Positions 25,101 to 35,000 of a stretch of 64,000 nucleotides of DNA are shown here, one piece after another (the first letter of the stretch is position 1; each line of letters opens with the position of its first letter). Both the position numbers and the translations under genes were made by a program. The notes under the pieces were generated by a model. It was given only the letters and a program-made list of their open reading frames with translations. It searched no databases and was not told the origin of the DNA. The DNA comes from Trebouxia sp. TZW2008 (Eukaryota > Chlorophyta > Trebouxiophyceae > Trebouxiales > Trebouxiaceae), in the NCBI GenBank assembly GCA_002118135.1, contig BDIU01000126.1:62001-126000 (forward strand), given 5' to 3'.

Positions 25101-25925
25101 TCATCAGCTATGAGCATTCAGCATGAGTTTCATAGAGCACCAGCCAACTTTGTGCAACGCTTTCAGCATGAGGACTTGCAGAGCATGGCCCCCGTTATGC
25201 AATGCTTCAAGCCAGAGTGCCTCACGTCAATCAGCACTGCATCAGCAAGATAGTCTGGTGCATCTGCTGTCGTTTGTATTCTGATTGCCAACATGCAGGG
25301 CGTGATGAGGCCTTCAGTTCAGTGGAGCAATTGGCGCAGTGTGTGCGGCCGGGAGTAATGTTAGATGCTGCCTCTGTGCCGTCACTACGTACCACAGACA
25401 GACATGGCAGATCATTGCCTCTCAACAGATACATTCTAGATTTCTGGGGCCACGGCCAGAAGAGAGCTCTTGTCACAGCAAATGGCCTCAGAGAAGGTAT
25501 GATTTGGTCATTGCACCATTCTGGCACTCGCAATGCACCAGTTCAAAGGCTTTGTTATCAGCCATTCCAGAGCTTGCAACTTGCTTGGAGCTAACGATAA
25601 ACAATGAAGTGCTGCATGTCAGCAATGCACAACAGCCGTTGCCAGAGTCCTGTGTGCAGAATCACAAAGTGCAAGAGTGGAAGGTCTGATTGACTGTATC
25701 ATCTAAATCTATTAAAAGGCTGTTGTGTGTTGCACAGGTGATGCATGGGAATATTTGCGCACCTTTGTGGGCATCATACAGGCTATTGCAACTGCAATGG
25801 AGAAGATGGTGGAGGGTACACAGGCAGCAGCAGATCCTGTTGCGCATAGCTTTGCAAAGCTTGCACAAGCTTACCATGCCAAGCACCGGAACTTCAACAG
25901 CCCCATGTCAAAGCAGTACAGCTGA
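16186..25925 (+). CDS. DDX60: DDX60-like SKI2-family DExH RNA helicase
   Basis: Exons 16186-16620, 16761-16925, 17101-17314, 17595-19861, 20346-20602, 20930-21800 (with the N gap), about 21950-22039, 22127-22300, 22631-22879, 23355-24024, 24531-24853, 25299-25496 and 25738-25925; phases match except around the poorly resolved 21950 exon. About 2,000 residues. The N-terminus has the DDX60 pattern (FFMIDGDS, HGGQTLQVLYL). Helicase motifs: APTSSGKT (I), DEVH (II), SATIGN (III), LRVVIATGTLAYGINMPC (IV/V) and QMTGRAGRRG (VI). The C-terminal part carries SSPFVALSG, LDFWGHGQ and GDAWEYL, which separate DDX60 from SKI2, MTR4 and BRR2. Animal DDX60 is linked to antiviral RNA sensing and ribosome quality control; a role in the alga is inference only. 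Motif II is followed by a Gly/Glu-rich insertion (REGGIREGGLVESTG) where relatives are short. Confidence 0.92.
21630..21761. other. Assembly gap (132 Ns)
   Basis: A run of N inside the DDX60 exon 20930-21800. The flanking frames remain consistent across the stated gap length. Confidence 0.99.
23183..23272 (+). repeat. Decayed duplicate of the DDX60 motif V exon start
   Basis: This copies the first about 90 bp of the true exon at 23355, offset 172 bp upstream. It reads GTLAYGISMPCCTIGFAGD in the same phase, but the acceptor has changed to GGAG and the similarity ends at about 23272. Confidence 0.85.
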
Positions 25926-26573
25926 TGAGGTCACGCATTGTAGCATGTATAGCCCAGCTGTTACAGCATCTGCATGAGTACAGTGGACACCCTGCAGCTA
26001 TGCTCATGAGGTCTCTTTATGCCCAAACAAAAGAGAGTGGTGGGCTTCCATATGCAAAGGCTGCACCTTGCAGGCTGTTGGGCAAAACAGCCGAGTCATA
26101 GAGTTGTTGGTCTGTAAGCAGATATGATCCACATGCATTCTCAGAACTGCAGACAAGCACAAATCAACCACATTTGCGAATGCAAATTTGCACATCCTGC
26201 ATCGACAAAGAATTTTCTGATGCCTAAAGCACCACAGGCTTTACATTGAGTGTAGCCTTCATATGTACGTAGTGAGCATATGTTGCCGGACGATTATGAA
26301 ATTTGCCAGCTGCAGAGGATACTGCCAAAACCCAAGATCAGACAAAAAGCCTGAAATAAACTGTTGCCCTGCACCTTTTTGTCCTGTTCAATGTGTCTTT
26401 TGGGCCGCCTCTAAGCGTTGTTCAGGAGGTGTTGCTGAATTCCTTGTGGCTGGAGCTAAATGTTTGCAAAGCGGCACCAGCGGACGGTCATCATCCTCCA
26501 TGAAGCTTTCGTTGAGTGGTCAAAGAAATGTCAGCTTGATGCAATGTCAATTGTTGCTGTGCCTGTCAGCCAG
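25926..26573. other. Convergent intergenic region (DDX60 / rhomboid)
   Basis: 3' flanks of two convergent genes. I see nothing recognisable. Confidence 0.5.
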
Positions 26574-27553
26574 TCAAGCTGGCAAAGCAGGCTTTGATTT
26601 TATGGCAAACACACCAAGTGGGGGGCGGTCTACTGTCATCAATCTTTTGCGTCCCTCCGACTGGTCCTCCAATGCAATCTGGACAAGGCGTGGGCCCAAC
26701 AAGTACGCTGCAAAAGCTCCTCCAAGCAGTCCCCCCATGTGAGCCCTGCAAAAATAGATGACTGTTACAGCTGACATCAACCCACATGAGATCTTTGCAG
26801 ATGTGCCTAACACCCAACCATGACAGGACAAGCTGCAACCAAGAGCAGCAGCTGATCAACAGTTACCCATTAACAAGAGAATAGTTTGAGTCATGGCTAG
26901 CTGTGCAACAACTTCATTCAGCACCTTCAGGCTCATCCCATGGAACAAATGCAAGTACAGTGAACTCTCTTTGTAACGACTGCTTTGTTAACCAAGAAAT
27001 TTGTCCTTATATCGAATTGTCCTTACTCAGAGGTACCACTGCAGTCAGAAGGCAGTGATTGGGTACCGATGGCGTTGTTCTTACATCAAGTGTCCCTACA
27101 AAGAGATTTTTCTGTATGTCAAATAGACAGCTCCACTGTTGCACAAGTTGATGCAAGCAGAGGTCCATCAGGCTGACTCCTGACATGCATCAGATGCTTA
27201 CCAGTTGTCTACATTGGCAGCCACAAGTCCATAGAAGACGTTGACGGCCAAGGATTGGCCAAGACTTTTCAAGATTCTCTCACCATTGCTCCCAAAGATT
27301 CCCTTGTGGCGATATACAAACACAGCCAGCGCTCCACCCAACCCAAATATTGCCCCTGCATGTGTTGGCACAAGATCAAGAGCCTGTACGCAAGACCACA
27401 ACAATTTGCTGTAGATGTAGTCTGTAGATGCAATGCATTGCCAGGCCTGAACTGAAGGCAGACCAACAGCAAAAGCCCCTGCACATGCGCAACAAATTGC
27501 TGGCTGCTGCCATGTCTTTGAGCATTGTGACGGCAAGATTAATGAAAAAACAA

Positions 27554-27588
<35 letters not shown>

Positions 27589-27690
27589 GCAGCAGCAGCG
27601 ACAACAGCGACAACGACAACAACAGCGACAACAACGACAACGACAACGACAACAACAGCAGCAGCAGCAGCAACAACAGCAGCATCTACA

Positions 27691-27722
<32 letters not shown>

Positions 27723-27741
27723 GACAACAACAACGACGACG

Positions 27742-27804
<63 letters not shown>

Positions 27805-28745
27805 GCGACAACGACAATAAATATTGACACTTTCCAGCAAGAGTGCTGTCAGCAAATGAGTATGTTGCACAACTCTTGTCTCGCCAGGCTGGCTTGTTCT
27901 GAGCATCACGGAATGAGGACTCATGGGGTTGTGATTATGCAGCTGCATGAAAGCAATCTGCTGAGAGAAAGTCTGCACTGACCTGATGACCCCATTGACA
28001 CACGTGGGGTGCCTACATAGCTTGCAGCCACCCCAGTGACAGCAGCAGTGAAGTATACGGATAGGTAGCGCGGTTTGCCGCTGATAGCCTCGACAAGGGG
28101 GCCAAGGTTATTCAACGCTGCGAGGTTGAGAACCAGGTGCACAATGTTGGCGTGCAGGAAGGCAGGAGTGACCAGCCTCCATAGCTCCCCTCTGGCTATT
28201 GATGGATTGTGCTGCACATCAACGGGTGAGGTTTTGGCCAATGTTAGGCACTGGAAAACTTGGTACATGTACCAAGGTACCTGGTAGTGTAATGCCAAAA
28301 GTGCTTGACACTGAGCTGAGATTTGAGATGCTAGCATACCTTGACACCCCAGACGTCCAATTTTTGTTTTGTAAGGAGTGAAACCGCAAAGAGGAGGATA
28401 TTGGTGACAAGAAGGCTGTCTGTCACACGGCGAGAAGGCTGCCCAAAGCCGACAGAGTTTATGCTGCTTGCAATCTTGCTGGGGCCTCTGCAGCGATGTC
28501 AAGCTTCAAGTGCTTGATTTGAGCATCAGCAGGCTAAAATTTGCCAGCATCACACAAACAGCTGAGCAAGCACACCTATCTGATCCTCGCCCCAGGCCGC
28601 CAAATTTGCCCAGACACAAGCAGCCTGCAGCTGATGCCCCTGCTATGTGAAGCGCATGCTTACGGAGATTGAAGCGACGTGGCCTGAAAGGAGGTGGTAT
28701 GCCCTGGCTGCCAACCAAAGAAGCCACAGAGGGGGTGAACGGCAT
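26574..28745 (-). CDS. Plastid-type rhomboid intramembrane serine protease (RBL10/11-like)
   Basis: Five minus-strand exons (28745-28576, 28478-28340, 28211-27983, 27355-27202, 26745-26574) join with matching phases into 287 codons. The first 60 residues are Ser/Arg/Pro-rich like a plastid transit peptide. Transmembrane segments follow: LLVTNILLFAVSLL, WRLVTPAFLHANIVHLVLNL, YLSVYFTAAVTGVAASYVG and others. The catalytic serine is in GSSGAIFGL, split by the intron at 27982. The catalytic histidine is in NVDNWAHMGGLLGG, also at an exon junction. The GELWRL, LHAN and LLGPR blocks match Arabidopsis RBL10/RBL11, inner-envelope plastid rhomboids. The intron separating the active-site serine from AIFGL holds a long CAN microsatellite. 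It is head to head with the VPS2-like gene. Confidence 0.93.
26958..27114. mobile_element. Pogo/Tc1-mariner-like MITE (copy 2)
   Basis: The left end CAGTGAACTCTCTTTGTAAC and right end CTTTGTAGGG-type inverted repeat (read from the opposite strand) are flanked by TA on both sides. It is 157 bp, lies in the last rhomboid intron, and is the best preserved copy of the family. Confidence 0.75.
27551..27818. repeat. Long CAA/CAG/CGA microsatellite in a rhomboid intron
   Basis: About 270 bp of CAN-type triplets. It yields poly-Q and poly-V frames on the two strands, but it lies between the exons ending at 27983 and starting at 27355, so it is intronic. Confidence 0.95.
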
Positions 28746-29780
28746 CTGCCGCAGGTTGCAGCTGCCTGATCAGACCAGCAGACTTGATTGAGATGTCGAG
28801 CTGAGCACAAAAGCAAGGGAGCTTGGTCTACACAGGCTCAGCGCTGTTGTTTGACGTGCTCTCAGATGCTCACTGACCAGAACCACAGTGCTGCAAGCTT
28901 CAGGCCGGAAACCGCCTGCAGTGCTGCTAGCGACAAGGTTGTCCTTAAGTCGCTGACAGCTACAAGCAATGTTTGGGACGATTGATTCAGCGCACACTCG
29001 AGAACAGTGTCGGAAAACTCTCGACACGGTCAAACTCCAAGTCAGCAGCCAGGGGACTAAAAGCTGCAGCATTTTGGTTTATCTGCCATTGCAGTGCATG
29101 AATGCATTGATGCACTTTGCACACTGGCCTTCAACGTAGATCTGGGCCAGAAGTGTGGCAGCAGGTCCCGCCTCTTGAAGCGGAAAGGAAATTGTAGCTG
29201 ACTTCAAGATTTTTGCAGCTTGATGACACAACATCATGCATATGTGTAAACTGTCTGCACAGCGATGACCTTGAGAGGCCAAGAGATTCAATTGCGCTTT
29301 GACTGAGCTGTGTCCCCATGCTGATTGCAGCAGTGTGCAAGCATGCGTATGGACACAGCAAGCATCATCCACTGCAATACAATATGGTCTGTAGAAAACA
29401 GACACGCTTTGCATGCTGCACTCACTGCAAGTTAAGCTTTTCCTTCACAAAAGACAAACAATAAATCAGCCTGCCTGCACAATTTTTGACACAGTTGAAA
29501 CCCTGAAGCCTAGGGCAAAGCAGTTTCACTACTTTAGAATACAGAAGCTGCAGCGACCTGTCCAGCAGGTCCTCTCGCTTGTCGCGTTTGGGGTGGTTTT
29601 GCAGATCACCGACTGCGCTAAATTCGCCACAGTCTGCATACGTTTTACAGATGCTGTCCTAGCTGCGTTTCAGATACCAACTCAGCCGTTTCGACCCACA
29701 CCGGGCGAATTTTGTTGGCACCCTGAGTTGCCCTGCCCATCGTCAAGACAAGAAACGTTGCGCCTGGTGTCGGACTCAGG
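28746..29780. other. Divergent intergenic region between rhomboid and VPS2-like genes
   Basis: About 1 kb containing both 5' flanks. No recognised coding exon, repeat or core promoter motif. A 123-codon plus frame at 29413-29784 abuts the VPS2 start but shows no family motif. Confidence 0.45.
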
Positions 29781-29786
29781 ATGAAG

Positions 29787-31573
29787 ATGTTCAATAAGAA
29801 GCCCACAGTAAAAGGCACGCATTTCCAGTCTGACAGGAAGCGCCTTTTGCAAGCTTTGAAGGAACCTATCTGTGCTGCAGAGCAAGTGCGGACGTCGCAG
29901 CGAGATATAGGGCGAAGCGTTCGAGGTCTGTGTCTGTGTGCCATCAGTACATTGCAGTGTCAAGCTACTCCACATCAGAGCCGGCTGCGCTGCAGACATT
30001 GAAAGGGAGCTTTTGTCACTAAAACGGGAAGAAGCAAAACTGATCAGGGAGATAAAGCAAGCTGCAGCAAAGGGCAACAATGCTGGAGCAAAGCAGCTTG
30101 CAAAGTCTCTGGTTAGGTTGAGAGGGCAGGAGTCCAAGCTGCAAGCTAGCGTTGGTCAGCTCAGAGGTGTCAAGACCTCTATAACGGTACATACCACAAA
30201 TCACAATATCATGCAGCATGCCATCAGTTACATCTGTGGGTTTGCACAGTCAGCCTCTGCTCTGCAGCTTGAGTTGCGATCAATTCTGCCAGCTGGATGT
30301 AACACAGCATTGCACCAATGTAGCATGCAATGCAATAGCACGACACGTGATACATGTATGGAAGCTGCATGCTGTGAATGCAATATATATGCAGAATTGG
30401 GGCATGGTTTCTTGTGCGCTTGTATGTGGATCAATTGAGACGACGCTGCATTGGAGCTGGCTTGACTGGCAGAGTCCCTGCATTTTCTTTTTCGCCTGAC
30501 CTGATGTTTCTCTGCGCTGTTTTCAGCAGCAGGCTTACATCATGGAGGTGCAGACTGCAACAGCAGCTTGCATAACTCCCTTTCATTCTCTGCCTTGTCT
30601 CTGTCAACGTGCTTACACTAATGTCAAGGCAGGCTGCAGCCGCAACTTGAATGAATGGTTCTGTTTCTCTATCTCGTCTTTGACAACGTGCTGACACCAT
30701 GGTTGATGCAGACCGCAGCAGCAACTGCCACTGTTGGGAACAGCATGGCCACTGCTTCTGCAGCAATGGCATCAGTAGGCCAGGCAGCAAATCCAGCAAA
30801 GATGCAGCAAACCATGCAGCAATTTGCAAAGGAGAGTGCCAAGATGGACATGGCCAGTGAAATGATGGGAGACGCTGTGGACGACGCTCTGGATGATGAC
30901 GAAGTTGAGGATGAAACTGATGACCTAATGAATCAGGTATGTCGAGCTGCAGCTGGTTGTGATGAACCAAACTGCCACATTGCTGCTGGTCATTTCATGC
31001 ACATCCCCTGGTGTTTCTGGCTGCATGCAGATTGGCCTTGATGCAGAGCGCAGGAAGTGCACTGATGTAATGCGCAACAAGTGCATTCATTTTATGTTCT
31101 GGATTTGGTCACACTCCTGTGGCAGTTTGCTGTGATGCAAATGCCACACGGGCATTGCTGCCGTGCCTCATGCACTTCGGTCAACTTGTTCAACTGCATG
31201 TGTGAGGTCAACATCTCATGCAGCTTAGTTATGGTGCACTGCACAAGAAATGCATTGCTGCAACGTTACTGCTGATCTAGGCACCCCTGACAAGCAGCCT
31301 AGTGTGCTGCCTGCACATACATGGTAGCACGAAATCAATCATTGGGTAGATTAGGTCAGGTATGAGTACACGATCATGCCCCAGGTGACCTACCTGAGCT
31401 CAAACATGCATTGGTTTGTGACACAGGTGCTGGATGAGATTGGTGTGGACATACATTCCAAGATGGCTTCAGCTCCAAAGACAAAACTAGCGCAGCAGCA
31501 GCAACAGGCAGAAGCTGACAAGGAAGATGCTGAGGCAGATGACCTCATAGCGCGCTTGTCTGCGTTGAAATGA
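29787..31573 (+). CDS. ESCRT-III subunit, VPS2/CHMP2B-like
   Basis: Exons 29787-29814, 29881-29925, 29996-30186, 30712-30936 and 31427-31573 join in phase into 211 codons; an ATG two codons upstream at 29781 is an alternative start. The N-terminus MFNKKPTVKEQVRTSQRDI and basic helix 1 match CHMP2/VPS2. Helices 2-4 contain REIKQAAAKGN and LAKSLVRLRGQ. The acidic stretch DDALDDDEVEDE precedes QVLDEIGVDI. The C-terminus DDLIARLSALK is a good MIM1 motif for VPS4 MIT-domain binding. The protein would polymerise on endosomal and other membranes for scission. The first intron appears to use a GC donor (AAAG/GCACGC). The acceptor of the exon at 30712 is triplicated in the intron. Confidence 0.9.
30545..30711 (+). 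repeat. Two decayed copies of the VPS2 exon 4 acceptor junction
   Basis: Copies of the segment around the acceptor at 30711 start at 30554 (GTGCAG then ACTGCAACAGCAG) and 30640 (CTGCAG then CCGCAACTTG). They share upstream pyrimidine and CAACGTGCT blocks with the real site. Spacing is 86 and 72 bp. Confidence 0.75.
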
Positions 31574-32062
31574 CATTGCATGCAGAGTGTGCAATTTCCT
31601 GCTTCTTCATTACAAGTCTTGATTACAGTATCAGAATTGTCCTGAAATGTTGCAAATTTTGATATGTACTGAACACAGTGGCAGGATCAGTGATTGCGTC
31701 ACGTCATGTATGCCACTTGTAACGCAGTGTGCAGGAGTTCACACGTGAGTCCATTTTGGTTTTTGCTCGAGCATCCAACTCTTGATCATCACCGGCTGGA
31801 AAAGTGATTCATCTGCCCAATGCTGTCATGAGTCCTGAAGTGATTTTGTATCGCCCTTCATCATCCAATTTTCCAGTGAGCACAGGCCATTTGTCAAATG
31901 CTGCCACAAGCAGTAAGTACAGTACAACCTCTGTACAGCCAGATCGTGCAGCCTCAGTGTTAGGCATCAAGTATTGCCTTCCACAGGAGCTGCCACTCAC
32001 AAAGGTTTCCCTAGGTGGAGTACATAATTGTTCTTTCTCCTTCACAGAACGCATAGTCTGCC
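31574..32062. other. Convergent intergenic region (VPS2 / antiporter)
   Basis: 3' flanks of both genes. A CAGTACAACCTCTGTACAG-like end at about 31921 hints at another pogo-type fragment, but no matching second end is visible. Confidence 0.4.
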
Positions 32063-35000
32063 TCAAACAACCTCAGGGCTGCTTCCAGTACTGGGGGCGG
32101 CAGGGGTGGCCTGCCGGGATGGCCCTCTGCGCCTTAGGGTGTCATGCTCCTGTCGGGTGGCTCTCAAGAATCCATCAGCTCCTTCCACCTCCTCTGCCTT
32201 CAAGTAGTCATGCTCTGCAATCCTCTGCAGGCAGCATGAGCACTTTCAGCACATGCAAGGCAGTGAGCTGTCTTCCTCTGCGCCTTAGGGTGTTATGCTC
32301 CTGTCTGGTTGCTCGCAGGAAGCCATCAGCTCCCTCCACTTCCTCTGCTTTCAAGTAGTCATGCTCTGCAATCCTCTGCATGCAACATAAGACCCTATAG
32401 CAAGTGTAATGCTTTGCTCAAAAGCATAGCATTGGGGAGTTGCTCTGCCAGCATCTGGAAACAGTAGCTCTGAGTTGCTGTCAGCAATGAAAGTTACCCA
32501 AGAGAGCCCACACAGCCTCGCCTCAGGGCATCACTCTGCCCGCATGCTATAGGTCTGGATGCTATCAGGCCTTACAGCACATGCAAAGGGGTTGCCAACT
32601 CAAGCCTAGGCTAGGACATCCCTCTGCCAGCATGGGGGTTGGATCACATATAGGCAAGAAAATGCACATTTCTTGCGCTGCTCCAGCATGCTGTAGGCTT
32701 GAGCTGCTGTCAGATTATTGGCTCACAATGCACTTACAGCACAGTAGCTGCCAAACTGTGCGCCGTGCAGCATTGTACACGCTGTTGGCAGTTGTGTAGA
32801 GAGAGCAAGAGAGAGACAACTTTCCAAGCTTTGGTCAGCCTAATCAGGCAGATCACTCCAGTTACCAAAAGCTCAGAGAATGCCCTCAGCTCCTGGTAGC
32901 ACAAGTCGTCTGCCCACTCAGGGCAACTAAACTCAGGATGGCATGAAGTCCCTATTCGCCCCGTCATCACCTTCATGCGTTCTGATGAGCTTCTGCAACC
33001 TAGCTAGGTGCATACAGACGCAACGAGCTGCCTGCTAATAACTCTGTCCAAAGCCAATTTGCGCCAGCTCACCGTCTTTGGAGCCCCAAAATTGTGCGCA
33101 GCTTGCCAAATCAGTGATGCATTCACAGCACAAAATCTTCAGCTGCCTTGAGCGCCCTGTGCTACTGTACATGCTGTAGGTAGTCGCGCAGCTTACCGTC
33201 TTTAGATCTTCAACAGCAGTGCGCAGCTTGCCGGCACAGTCTGCATGGTCAGCATGCCGATCCTGACCCACCACGTCTGCAATGTGATTGATGCGCGCCA
33301 GGAACCCAGCCAGCATGGCCTCATTAGCTGCGGCAAACTCCTGCTCCTTCTGATGCAGCATGGCTTCTTGACTGCGCTCACAACAGACAGCATCAGCATC
33401 GCACTATGCCACATGCAATGTGTGATAAATGCATCCCCGACACAACATGTCTGCGATGTGAGCGATGCGTGCCAGGAACCCAGCAAGCATTGCTTCGTTG
33501 GCTGCAGCAAACTCCTGCACCGTCTGATGCAGCATGGCCTCTTGACTGCAGCCATAACACACAAAGCATCAGCATCATAGTATGACATGAGAAGGTGGTC
33601 GTGGCATGCCAGGAACCCAGCCAGCATGGCTTCATTGGCTGCATCAAACTCCTGCTCCTTCTGATGCAGCATGGCCTTTTGGCTGCAATTACAGCACAAG
33701 CAACCACTTTCAGAATGGCCATAGTGTAATGTATGGCAAAATGGACCCATTGCATCACTTGACGCTCAGTCTGTGACTTCAAATCACTGGCAGTGCTGAC
33801 AGATGAGGCGCGACAGTTGATGGCTTTGCATGCTTCAAACACACAGACTGAGCTAGCTGTTTCTGCTAGCTCAGTCTGCATTCGTGAAGCATGCAAAGCA
33901 ACAGCTCACAACAGCTGAGCAGTGCAATGCTGCTGTATGCGCGTGAAGCAGTCCAGGACCTTGTCAGAAGCAAATACAGCACAAAAACCTGGAAACACGA
34001 CTGCACCTGGCCAAGACAGCAGCTGAGGGTTGTTGCTGAGGCTCATTCTCTTGTTGGTCCAAGGGGTCATGCACTGTTGGGCGGGGTGACTCAGGGGCCA
34101 GCTCAAGTCATTGTTATCACGATTACTGTTGTTATTGTGATTGTGACTGTACCTGGCCAGGACGGCAGCTGAGGGTTGATGCTGAGGCTCATTCTCTTGT
34201 CGGTCCAAGGGGTCATGCACCATTGGGCGGGGTGATTTTGGGGCAAGCCCAGGCACCATTGGAGCATCAGCTGCCTCTGAATTCTCCTCAGGCTCCTGCA
34301 CACAATGCAAGACTTCAGACACACAAATTTGCCTTGATGCCGTCTTTCTGAAGGAAAAGTCGTGTTGAATGACCCAACAATCAAGCACCTGCTGCCTTTG
34401 ACGTGTCTCTGGGTACTGAGATGACTGGAGCTGCAGATCACAGACCTGACCCTGCTGCAAACCTGCTTACCCTGGAAGCAGAAGCACAAATGAGCAAGTT
34501 TGGCACACAGTCACGCAAGCTTACCTGATGTACAGCAGGGTTGCAAATATCCTGATGAGCAGGGTACCGATGCTGCCAGCAATTGTGACGGTGATGACAA
34601 CAACTGCTGTCATTCAGCAGGACAGACACAATACTTCATTGAGAGACTGATACATTGCTGTGTACATTCTTATCATACAGTTATGCACGCTTACCCGATC
34701 TAGGAGCAGGGGTGCAAATATCCTGATGAGCAGGGTGCCAATGCTGCCAGCAATCAGGATGGTGAAGACAGCAGCTGTCAAGGCTTCATTAGCATAGCGC
34801 GTGTAGCGCACGGCCTCTGCACTTCTGGGGTTGGACTTGTAGGCTGCAATGACGGCATCCAGGGGCAACAAGGCCAGCGTTGCTTGCACTGTAGCCTGCA
34901 GCAGAAATTGAACCCCTTTACAAAGGTGACAGACCACAACTCTCCAGGCAACAGCACCATGTTCTCATTGCAAGAACTACAGCATGGAGCTGCTGCTAGC

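Noticed and set aside
16186..25925. SKI2, MTR4 or BRR2 orthologue
   Set aside because: The N-terminal FFMIDGDS and HGGQTLQ segments and the C-terminal SSPFVALSG and GDAWEYL segments belong to DDX60 and not to those helicases.
27376..27978. Long open frames of poly-Q, poly-V and poly-C around 27.4-28.0 kb
   Set aside because: They are translations of a CAN microsatellite that lies in a rhomboid intron; the flanking exons splice across it in phase.
31915..32040. A further pogo-like MITE
   Set aside because: One end resembles the family (CAGTACAACCTCTGTACAG) but no matching inverted end or TA duplication could be found.
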